From contig JAVHZZ010000004.1 of NCBI GenBank assembly GCA_036250195.1, positions 318,183,706 to 318,247,705 of the forward strand: a stretch of 64,000 bases of DNA, written 5' to 3'. A program made the translations under genes and the position numbers. Below, piece by piece: positions 55,259 through 64,000 of this stretch; the first letter of the stretch is position 1, and every line of letters starts with the position of its first letter. Below the pieces are notes generated by a model. That model did not search any database. It was not told the DNA's origin and saw nothing but the letters and a program-made list of their open reading frames with translations. This DNA is from Mixophyes australis. Its lineage: Eukaryota; Chordata; Amphibia; Anura; Limnodynastidae.

Positions 55259-55879
55259 TGTCAGGTGCCGCCTCCACACCTCCGCTGGGTGCCGGACACG
55301 GAAACCTTCTGCCCGGAAGGACGCGATCACGTGACCGTGGCGCTCGCGCATGCGGGATGCGCCGATTCGGTTGCCTGGCAACCCAGACGCTTCTCCGGCG
55401 ATCAGCTGAGACTGATCACCGGAACTTCATCATGAGAACTTCCTGCCAGCCACTATTTAAACTCCACTCTGGCACCATTTGAGTGCCAGAGTATTGGTTC
55501 TACCTGCTCCAGCTATTAGTTTGTTTACAGTTCCTGACCTCCTGTGTATTTGACTCCTTGGCTTGTTTGACCTCTCTTCCGGATATCCTCTGTACTTCGT
55601 TGCCTGCACTGGTATTGACCTTTGGACCGTTCCTGACTACTCTGTTGCCTTTTCCTCGTGGTACCTCGCTTCCTTGGTTTCGACTCGGCCTGTCTGACTA
55701 CCCTCTAATCGCTGCACTGGTGACTTCCCGGGAGAACCGCGACCTGCACATCGCACGCAGCGAAGCCCAAACCTCCTTGCGGGGGTCCCTGGTGAACACC
55801 GGTGGTGTGTTAGACTCCGCGCCTCTCAGGTTAGTTGCGTTAATACCAGTCAGTGATATTTCCTGCATAAAGTGTGACA
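55259..55879 (+). mobile_element. Solo LTR, perfect 5-bp TSD
   Basis: The 621-bp unit (TGTCAGG...TGACA) is flanked by ATACC (55,254-55,258 and 55,880-55,884). It contains CTATTTAAA (about 55,453) as a TATA-like box, the shared GAGTGCCAGAGTATTGGTTC block and the conserved GCGACCTGCAC...GCAGCGAAGCCC...TTGCGGGGGTCCCTGGTGAA end. Same family as 2,206-2,845, to which it is closest. Confidence 0.93.
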
Positions 55880-55884
55880 ATACC

Positions 55885-56746
55885 ATACCGCTACTTCTCC
55901 CAATTCTGTGTTTGGCTGTTCTGTATGCTCCAGTGTATCCTCCTCCATCCTGACACTCCTTCCCCTCCACTTCCTGTACAACCATGCACTTGTACATTCT
56001 TCCATGATCTGTTGCAATCCCTCCTTCACCTGGTCTGAGTCTCACTGCCATCTGTTCTTATTTTACCACCATCGGATGTGACTGACATGAGTGGGATTGC
56101 CAGCAGTATAGAAGCACTAAGCTCCTAAATTGCACTGCCGCGCGACTGAGTCTGATGTTGTTTGTTTATTACCAGCTTCAAGAATCCAGTATATCATTTT
56201 CTAAAAGCACTTAGATTCATGAAGGTGAGCCACATTGCAGGTAGGGCAAAAAATCTAAAGTTGCATTTGGATTGCAGACAATAACTTAAAAGTAGTTAGT
56301 AAGTGTTTAAAGTTTGTATGGTCTGATCATCATAATAAAACAACAGTACATTGTTAAATATGCTTTTATATATGAAAGTCCAGTATGTAGCTCTTTTGCT
56401 TGCCATTTTTTTGTGAATACAACATGTGTAAATCTCCAGAGATCCCAGAATTGCTGTGGAGCATGATGTTGCACACAGGAAGTGCAGCAGAACTTTGGTC
56501 ACTGATTTCACTATATATATACTTTAACCGGAGCATCACTCCCACCACATACCATCTGCTTCCACCTCTGCGACCCTCCCATGGTGCTATTTGCCTACTT
56601 TTACCATCGCCAGGGGTAACTGGTGTGAACTTGGATCTCCAGCAGTAGAGAAACCACTTAGATCCTGAGATTCCCAGCCACGAGACACCGGTTGCTAACT
56701 TTGGGTAGCTCTATCATACAGTCACCAGAGGAAACCGTGTAATCAC
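55885..56746. other. No gene recognised
   Basis: No motif-bearing frame. A diverged repeat of about 60 bp (CACCATCGGATGTGACTG...AGCAGTATAGAAGCACTAAG and ACCATCGCCAGGGGTAACTG...AGCAGTAGAGAAACCACTTA) lies near 56,067-56,125 and 56,602-56,660. Confidence 0.45.
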
Positions 56747-57167
56747 TAGAGATGCTCAGGCTCGGTTCCCTGAGAGCCGAACACACCTGAACTTAGTAGA
56801 TCCGAGTACCGAGCCGAGCTGGCTCGGTACTTTTGCGCCCTCGGAATTGAAAATGAGGCAAAACATAATTGTTACGTTGTCGGATCTCGGATCTTTTGAT
56901 TCTATAAGTACCGCCCACCAGGGCGATCCAGCGCCATTTCACAGAGGGACACAGAAGAGGTAGCACATTTCTTGGCAGTCTCTAGTGCAGTTGGGCAGCG
57001 TCATAGGCAGAAAAGAAAGAGGAGGGATAGCAGTGTTCTTCAGTTCTCCAGTGACATTCAGGAGAGCTCCATTGCTCCATTGCTAATTGTCATTGCTTAA
57101 ATAGAAATAATAGGGCTGGCAGGCTTGGTATTCTAAATCTGCAGTCACATTGTACTGTGTTATCAAA

Positions 57168-57630
57168 ATGGATTCACAGCAGTACACAGAAGACCAGGAG
57201 CACCAAGCAGCTACTGGCACCAGTCATGATGATAGTAATCCCTCTACGTCATCTGCTAAAGCATATGTTAAAGTGCATAGTGTTTTTTAAGTCAGGGAAA
57301 CAACAATGTAAAAAAACACCTTTTACCTTGGTCAAGAAAAAAAGACCTGTAATCCAGGCAAAGTTATCTGCAGGAAAAAAAAATTGCCAACATGCCATTC
57401 TACTCACGCAGTGGCAAAGAAAGAATGTGGCCTTCGCTTTCCTCTATAAGTGCTAGTTCTGCAACTGTCACTGAGGCGTCTTCTTGTAAGATCAGTCATG
57501 ACTAAGCAAGACTTTGTCATTCAGACTTCAAAAGTGGTGTTCAAATACTTTTATGTGTAAAAACCAAGCTGGAAGAAAACAGTAAGGCATTAGAGGAAAA
57601 TGTATGTTTAGATTCAGAAATGACACAAAT
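57168..57630 (+). pseudogene. hAT N-terminal exon remnant
   Basis: ATG at 57,168 reads M-D-S-Q-Q-Y-T, with N-P-S-T-S-S, then after frameshifts I-A-N-M-P-F-Y, G-K-E-R-M, S-G-V-Q-I-L-L and L-E-E-N-S-K-A-L-E-E-N up to S-E-M-T-Q-I-T. These landmarks parallel the minus-strand frame at 14,286-14,843. Several stops. The coding similarity ends exactly where the rRNA similarity begins. Confidence 0.8.
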
Positions 57631-57633
57631 CAC

Positions 57634-57767
57634 TGGATTGGTTTTGGTTGATAAATGCACACATCCCGGGGAGGTCAGCGCTCGTCGCCATCTATTAGCT
57701 TTAGAATTACCACAGTTATCCAAGGAACGGGTTGAGCGATCAAATAAACCATAACTGATTTCATGAT
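57634..57767 (-). pseudogene. 18S rRNA fragment captured in a hAT element
   Basis: The plus strand is the reverse complement of part of the 5' domain of nuclear 18S rRNA. TTAGAATTACCACAGTTATC, GATCAAA and AACCATAACTGATTT are near-universal 18S segments in the right order and spacing, preceded by GATAAATGCACACATCCC and GGTCAGCGC. About 134 bp, roughly 18S positions 100-230. The AT-richer form fits an amphibian or fish 18S rather than the GC-expanded mammalian form. Substitutions throughout show it is not under rRNA constraint. Confidence 0.9.
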
Positions 57768-58184
57768 CCAAGGACAATTCTATCTTGCACCACTTATCTT
57801 TACTGACACTGCTGTATGGCAATGTTTCCTAAATGTGTTAGGAACTGCCGTGTGTTTGAGTCATTGCTCTGTCGCTTAGCATCCAGCCAGGTCGCTGCAG
57901 TCTTTGTTTGAAAGTGTATGAAAATAATATTGTGACCTGTGAGATGGTTCAAATTGACTGCAAATGACTTGAAATTAGTGTTATTTAGGTTAATAATAAT
58001 GTAGGGGAAAAAAAGAAAAATTATGTGATTTTAGCCAAAAAATAGGGATCTTAGAAAAAAATTGGGATACAAAACCAAAACACGCAACGGCGGTTTTACC
58101 AAAACCAAAACACAAAGTTAATCCAGATCCAAAACCAAAACCGAAAACAGAACACGGGGGTCAGTGAACATCTCTAGTAATCAT

Positions 58185-60053
58185 TTTTCATGCCACCATG
58201 ACTGTCCTCTAACAACCCAGGAATCAACTGCAGCTCCCTTCATCCTCTACTGATCTTAGTCAGACCTAATGAGGTTTGACTTTATACCAAATGCCACTGT
58301 ATGTTAATATGAGTACCTCAACACTAGGCCATCTGCCTCCTATCTCCACCCACCACCTACTTCTTCCACAAACCACCTGCCAATTTCCCTACACCTGACT
58401 TGTCCCTCCATCACGTCTTCTTCCTACCCTCCTGCAGCTTGGACCATATAGCATCCACCTCATCTGCTATTCACCTTGACCACTAGGCCTAATGTCTCAT
58501 TACTCCCAGCCCTCTAGAATGTATGTTCTCACAGTTCAGGGCCCTTTAGCTTATATCTCTTGTCTGTATAGTAGGTGCTACGGCAGTGATTATAATGTTA
58601 TTATGTAGGGATTCATGGAAGGGGTTCTAAAGATAATTTCAAACTATTAAATTCCATTCACATTTTCTATACCTCCACATACATATGGATTCTGAAAGAA
58701 TTGGAAGTTTATCTGAAGAATTAGAACATTTAATGGAATATTTTAATTTTGAGGAATGTCAGCGAAATATCAAGTTAATGGACTGAACTGAAATGCTTAA
58801 TTGCTTGACTATAATAGTATAAAATAGAAAATGGTGTATGTAATAAGTAGAAAGTTACAGGCAAGCTAATAGGCTTCAGTTGCTACTTATTTAGCTAAAG
58901 TAGAGTAGTAAGGCAATAACTGGTACTTCATTAGAAGATCAAAAAACACATTTTCCTCTACCTAAAATGGGTCAGACTGAAATTAGTGCCTTCATAGTTA
59001 AATCCTTGCTGCAAAAGTAAAGACTTTTTTAAAAGTAATTGAAAATATGCAAATTGTTAAGTAGGTCAGTCGGCACACAACTAAAAGTGCAGCTTTTTTA
59101 AAGGTCCAAGTTTTTTAAAGGCTAAAAATATTGTGGCATCTGGTGCTAAGAAATATAATGTGTCATTTGTCATAGCATTATAGCTTTTTTTCACTAATTC
59201 ATTTAATTTACATTCCTTCTGCTTCAGCACAGATTACTCAGCAGGCCCAGAGTTATAATTTGTAGGACACTTTTTCTTTACTGATTCATATCATTCCTCG
59301 TTCCATTTCTCATTGAATCATACATATATAAAGTATATATAACACATTCAAATAATTAAGTCCTAAAGTAGCTAGTGGTTAAATATTTATAACATATAAG
59401 TAATAAAGCATTAATATACCAACTAAAAAAATGAACACTATGAGATGCCTACTGAGCTTAGTGCCACCCCTGTAAATCTGCTGCCATAAGCCTGGGCTTA
59501 TCTGGCCTATCCCCAAATCTGAGCATGGGGCCCGGTTATTACCATAATCATATTGTGCTTAATTATGTCATGGGTGAAGGTTTTCCACAGGAACACTGAA
59601 GTTATCTGCAATTGGTAGCCAGACAGCACAATTTATATGAAGACGGAAGGGCTCAATATGTCCTGCCTCATTTAATATGACAGAATAGACAAGTCCTTTA
59701 AGTGGATGGCCAACTATGCGAACCTTTGCACTTTTTTAAGTTATTGCCTCATTTAATACTATGGCTTAAATAAATATTACAAGCCAATTTCAGGTAAATA
59801 AAAAAATATGCAGAAATTGATGAATTTTTGTGGACTGTACATGGATGTTGTAAATGATCCTCATGGTCTTCTATATAATGTATGTTACATATGGTAATAA
59901 AGGCCGACATTTGTTAAGAGAAAAGTAAAAGTTATAAACCTCTCACTATTATTATCATGTGTTTGGGTAAGATGCATCTAGAAAATCACTTCTTTGCTAA
60001 GTACAACTGGAAGGTGCAAAATGTGGACCATTAAAAGTACAGGAAGAGATCCG
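58185..60053. other. No gene recognised
   Basis: AT-rich unique-looking DNA. The stretch 59,455-59,560 is GC-richer but has no open frame or repeat structure I can name. Confidence 0.45.
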
Positions 60054-60229
60054 GGAGTAAATTTAACAAGCTGCAGGTTTAAAAAAGCGGAGATGTTGCC
60101 TATAGCAACCAACCAGATTCTAGCTGTAATTCCGTAGAATGTACTAAATAAATTATAACTAGAATCTGATTGGCCGCTATAGGCAACATCTCCACTTTTT
60201 TAAACCTGCAGCTTGGTAAATTTACCCCC
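60054..60229. mobile_element. Complete foldback MITE
   Basis: The left GGGAGTAAATTTAACAAGCTG and right CAGCTTGGTAAATTTACCCC ends are inverted repeats. The arms extend about 80 bp with GATGTTGCCTATAGCAACC and CAGATTCTAGCT. A half copy is at 14,195-14,300. This motif set is abundant in frog DNA as I recall it. Confidence 0.9.
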
Positions 60230-60682
60230 TGATCTCAGTCATCTAAGTGCTGATGCAAAATCCAAGCCTAGGTGCCTGAGGCTAGAGGTGCTACTCTTAA
60301 AATAAATAGAATCTGCCTTTCATTTATTTTCAGTTCATCCAGAATGTTTTCAATTATTGTATGAGGAATGTATTAGTAAGGACACATGTTTCCCCATGGG
60401 CTGTTCAATATTATGTGCCTTCTTTGAAGATTTTTACTCTGTCTTTGAGTGGATTCTAAGGTAAGCAACAAAGATCAATTCAGTTATCTACTATCTTGAT
60501 GAGTTTCCCCTGCTAGGGCACATGGGACTCTTTATTATGTGTGGTGCTGCTGGCATTTCACTTTGTGGTCCATTTGGTGCAAGATAAGACTATTGGCTCT
60601 AAGGGATTGTTCATAAAGAGCCTGATTTATTAAGATACGTAAAGTGAATGCAACTTGCTTTTCTTTTTAATTTGAACAAAAA
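60230..60682. other. No gene; MITE end fragment
   Basis: GAGCCTGATTTATTAAGATACG at 60,618-60,639 looks like one end of a CCTGATTCATTAAG-type MITE. Nothing else was recognised. Confidence 0.4.
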
Positions 60683-61608
60683 TTGCACTCAGGTACATCC
60701 ATATTCAAGTTCAAGAGGAGTTTAAGAGATGTTTCTAGTTGTATATGGGTCTACGTACAGTCTGCATATGTGGCACTTGCCATATGCAGACAGACACGAC
60801 ATCCCTACCAAACACTGGACTACCCACACTGCATAACACAACACACACCTAAAACAGCCGCCCAGCATGTCATTCCCTGCCATTGCAAAAGCCTATAAAC
60901 ATCCTATACACCACATACCATTCCCTAATTTAACACAGAATGCACAGGATAGAAGGATAGCATTTTATTTCCAACTACAACATAGGACCCCACCTACAAG
61001 TACTTTCACCACTTTAAGAACACACAGCTACCTAAAAGAAACAGGCACAAATCATAAACTTGGATACCATCTTAAAGAGGAAGAAACAAGAATGTGAATA
61101 AGAAAGAAAACCCACTTTGTGATTGACTTTCTCCTACAAGGACAAAAGATACATTCATCTCTAGCTGCAATCAGCAGCACCATAGGTACTCTTGTATTAC
61201 AGTTATTCCACCATTGTCCCCATCCTTTATTAACTTGTTTACATGTAGATCTTATAGCACATCTAAGACAAAGTGAAAAGACAAGAGGATCTTATCCTTA
61301 CTAAAACTGGCACCATCAGTGCAATCCAGGAGAGCAGTACAGCTCTAATCATCAGCATCTACTGTGAGCAACTTTTAACCCGGAAAAACACAACAGCTGT
61401 ATCACAAATTACAAGCAACACCAGAGTGTGCCTTGGAACACCTCCAAATATGACAAATAGGGGGTCTGTCTCAAAAGGCAGCAACTGGAAACCACAGTTA
61501 GAAGATACTAATATACAAGTGCGGACGACCTACATCCTCTCAATATACTTGAGGCAGTTGGTGGCAGGAGAAAGAAAAGTAAAGAAAATGTTAGGTAAAT
61601 TTAAGTAG
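60683..61608 (+). other. Cluster of unrecognised plus-strand frames
   Basis: Four consecutive plus-strand frames (60,683-60,898; 60,867-61,097; 61,119-61,304; 61,273-61,608) lie with little or no gap and overlap by 32 bases in two places, each in a new frame. Composition differs from neighbours (A- and C-rich sense strand). The last ends in a basic Lys/Arg-rich tail. I recognise no domain. A decayed mobile-element gene broken by frameshifts is the simplest explanation; chance is also possible. Confidence 0.3.
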
Positions 61609-62539
61609 ACAGTTATGGTTATTTTTGTACATAGAGATATTGTATATATACATATATATTTATATACACAGTTTTCTCCATGCTGTGTCGAATTTGCATC
61701 CACACAAGTGTCAGTGTCAGTTCTTGATGAGCTACAGGTATGTCATTGTCTAAGTGGAAGGGAGTGAAATTGACGCTGCACAGTCATGTTTCACATGAAT
61801 TGTTTACCCAAAGGAACAGAGAACTGTTCATTGTTTTTACTTGACCTGGTTTGTTCATAAGAGCAGCATCTATCAAGTGTCAGTAAAACGACACCAATTG
61901 TAAACAATGCAAACTGCATCATTGTTTGTTTTTAATAATGCCCCTTTTAAAGTAAGAACAATTCTCTTTTGAAAAAAGAAAAATGGATATATAATCCATA
62001 GATGGTATGGTACAATATTGTGGATGATGTGGAAGGGGAATAGCAATTATATTGCTATAAAAAGAAGAATTACTTAAACAACCAATCCCGAAAATTATTT
62101 TTTAAGTATACAGAGCTTGAAAGTAAAAACATTATTCTGGATTACCATGACATTTTACTGCAGTTCTGTTCAAGGTAAAGTGTAATAGAGTACTGCCTCT
62201 ACCCTCTATTGTAGACTGTTAAAGCCCCACTGCACATATGTAGGACAGTCATGGTCTGCACTATCATTAAGCAAACCTAGGTGATGAAATGGAGCACCAT
62301 AGTTTAGGGGGTACCTAAAACAGTGAATGAAAACATAATCTAGTTCTTTTATTGTCCACTCGCACCCACATGCTGAGCACTATGATATCACAGCCCAGCA
62401 ACACACTCAGTTTGACAGGATCAGAAGAAGTCTTCCCCCTCCTGCCTTCATGCCTGATAAGGTTAGAATGGTGAGGGAGGGGAGCTTATGGCTGATGGTG
62501 TTCTGCCTGCAGTCTGCAGGACAAGGTGCCTGCCCTCCC
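61609..62539. other. No gene recognised
   Basis: AT-rich, with a TATATA patch at 61,643-61,670. 62,370-62,420 weakly resembles the repeat shared by 12.6 and 25.0 kb. Confidence 0.45.
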
Positions 62540-62549
62540 TCCCTATTTT

Positions 62550-62800
62550 TGGAGGTCCTCTGCAGGTGCTTTGGGGTCCAACACCTGCTCAGAGCAAGCA
62601 TGTTTATCTCCCCCTTGGTTTTGGAGCTTCCTTGCAGGTGCTTTGGGTGCCAACACCTGCTGGGGGTGTGTTTTATTGATACCCCATGTGGAGCAGTTTT
62701 GGTATGCGTTCCCATGCCCTTCAGCTTGGTTGCCATGTGCTTTTCTTGATCCCTTTGCAGGACTTTTTTGCTGGTGCTTTGGGTGCCAACACCAGTTTGT
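62550..62800 (+). repeat. Imperfect tandem repeat with GCAGGTGCTTTGGG core
   Basis: Three to four units at about 62,562, 62,632 and 62,770 contain GCAGGTGCTTTGGGTGCCAACACCTGC or a near form, which is itself a hairpin (GCAGGTG / CACCTGC). Unit spacing is irregular (70-140 bp). Confidence 0.75.
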
Positions 62801-62967
62801 TTGAGGTTTGTTTTTGCTGGAAAACATTGAGCCGTCGGCGGACTTTGCTTGCTGGATGCACATAAGCCTTACTTATATAATGACTGAAACTGCTTCCCTT
62901 TGAAGAGTAGGTTTTGGTTTTGGTAATGCACCGTCCTAGGAGGCAGGTTTGTTGGTTTGTGTTCCGT

Positions 62968-63005
62968 CAGCCCATAAGAGTGCTTGGGCGCACCCTTATG
63001 GGCTG
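62968..63005. repeat. Strong short hairpin
   Basis: CAGCCCATAAG and CTTATGGGCTG are perfect 11-bp complementary arms around a 16-nt centre that can pair further (GTGC/GCGCAC). It could also be a degraded MITE core. Confidence 0.75.
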
Positions 63006-63576
63006 GAGAAAAGCTAAAAAGATAATGACTAAAGGGTGGTCCTTCAAGTGGTACATTGAAGTGACATTGTACACTTTTCACCATGGTTATTTTCAGAAGA
63101 ATCTAGAAACCAACAAACTTAGTGCAAATTGAGCTTCAGAGGTACTTTTAAGGACTTTGAATATTCTGTGCACCTGAAACTCGCTAAGCTCACTTATGGA
63201 AGCAGATGATCACTGCACATAAAAAAGCAGATGATCATTTTTTATTGTTCATAAATGACCCTTATGACTTTACTTGCTCTTTTAATTTAAAACATAGAGA
63301 TAGTGCAGTATGCTGAAAGCAAGTTTCTAATATAAGTGTGAAGTGAATTTTGCCGGCTTTGATATTAGCCATAGAACAAGTTTTCAAACATCTCTATGCA
63401 AGTCACACATCTAGACAGATCAAACAAAAGCAAAATGCAGTTTCTGACAGTTGTTAAAAATACTCATGCTTTACACAACAGTTATTACTGTGCAAAATAT
63501 CTATTTTAAACCGTTGACATTTTATTGTTTAACCAGCCAGTTTGTGTTTTTGCCATTGTTGTTTTTGACATGTAGT
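63006..63576. other. No gene recognised
   Basis: AT-rich DNA without repeats or frames of note. Confidence 0.45.
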
Positions 63577-63885
63577 GCCTGATTCATTAAGGAAAGTAGG
63601 GTAAAAAAAGGAGTATGTTTTCTCCTGGACAAACTATATTACAATGCAAGGAGTGTAAATTATTTTTTTATTTTCACATAATTTAAATATTGGCATTTTT
63701 TTCATGTAGCACACAAATACTTGATAGCTTTACTTGTACACTGAAATTTAAAGTTAGAACATGCCCTTGCCCATCTATAAATCTGCCATCACATTTTACA
63801 TTTACATCCTCCTCCAATGCAAGATAGTTTTGCCAAGGTGAAAAGTTACTCATTTTTTTGCCTTACTTTCCCTAATGAATCAAGC
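63577..63885. mobile_element. Foldback MITE (same family as 50.6-52.5 kb)
   Basis: The left GCCTGATTCATTAAGGAAAG and right CTTTCCCTAATGAATCAAGC are inverted repeats. The interior matches the right part of the split MITE (ATTTACATCCTCCTCCAATG-like, ATAAATCTGCC). Length about 309 bp. Confidence 0.88.
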
Positions 63886-64000
63886 TCATAGTGAGGACTT
63901 TGCTTCACACTATTTTTAATTACTTACAAACAAAGCAGAATCTAACTTGTATGGTTTGTTCACATTGAAGAATAAATCTGTGAATGCAAGAACGGGCCAG

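Larger units (their letters stand above)
56747..58176 (+). mobile_element. hAT derivative, 1.43 kb, carrying 18S rRNA fragment
   Basis: TAGAGATGCTCAGGCTCGG at the left and CATCTCTA at the right, with duplications GTAATCAC / GTAATCAT (56,739-56,746 and 58,177-58,184; one mismatch). The left end has the palindromic GGCTCGGTTCC block, CpG-rich promoter region and CTATAAGTACC. The middle holds the decayed N-terminal exon, then an antisense 18S rRNA piece. The right end has the AAACCAAAAC-rich terminus shared with the 26,753 end of the 5-kb hAT. The transposase core is absent. Confidence 0.92.

Noticed and set aside
57634..57767. Reading the 18S-like stretch as an active rRNA gene
   Set aside because: Only about 134 bp, diverged, with no flanking rRNA or promoter, and inside a transposon.

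Overview
The window looks like intergenic DNA from an anamniote vertebrate, most likely a frog. I infer this from the repeat mix: an L2/CR1-like LINE, a DIRS/Ngaro element, Ty1/copia and Ty3/gypsy remnants, a large hAT family, Tc1, and foldback MITEs with motifs I associate with anuran genomes. I found no host protein-coding exon I can defend, no tRNA gene and no CRISPR array. Nearly every recognisable unit is a mobile element, often inserted into another one.

Layout. 0-8.4 kb: hAT remnant, solo LTR, gypsy pol remnant, L2-like LINE 3' half, Tc1 scrap. 8.4-14.2 kb: mostly anonymous, with one LTR-like repeat. 14.2-21.2 kb: a hAT 5' fragment, then a 1.9-kb non-autonomous hAT with its 8-bp target duplication, then a decayed copia element carrying an 83-bp inverted duplication of its own coding DNA, then an LTR-like segment. 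21.2-24.0 kb: a decayed Ty3/gypsy gag-pol on the minus strand. 25.9-34.2 kb: a DIRS/Ngaro-type element (RT, RNase H, tyrosine recombinase, SGNH hydrolase) split by a 5-kb hAT element, which is itself split by a solo LTR. Exact target duplications prove both insertions.

36.7-46.5 kb holds the most complete unit: an endogenous retrovirus with two 839-bp LTRs that differ at only two positions, a 4-bp target duplication (GGCC), a proline-tRNA-like primer site, an open gag, an open pro-pol in the same frame after a single UAG, and an env broken into three reading frames. It is gammaretrovirus-like (class I). Expression would run from the 5' LTR TATA box. Gag comes from the full-length RNA, Gag-Pol probably from UAG readthrough, and Env from a spliced RNA, but Env is now interrupted.

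46.5-64 kb: AT-rich repeats, several foldback MITEs, a 1.55-kb hAT element inserted in a MITE, an L2-like LINE 5' half, another solo LTR, and a 1.43-kb hAT derivative that carries an antisense piece of 18S rRNA fused to its broken coding region. Several hAT copies share ends (TAGAGATG) but differ in internal minisatellites. All calls are from reading the sequence; no database search was run.
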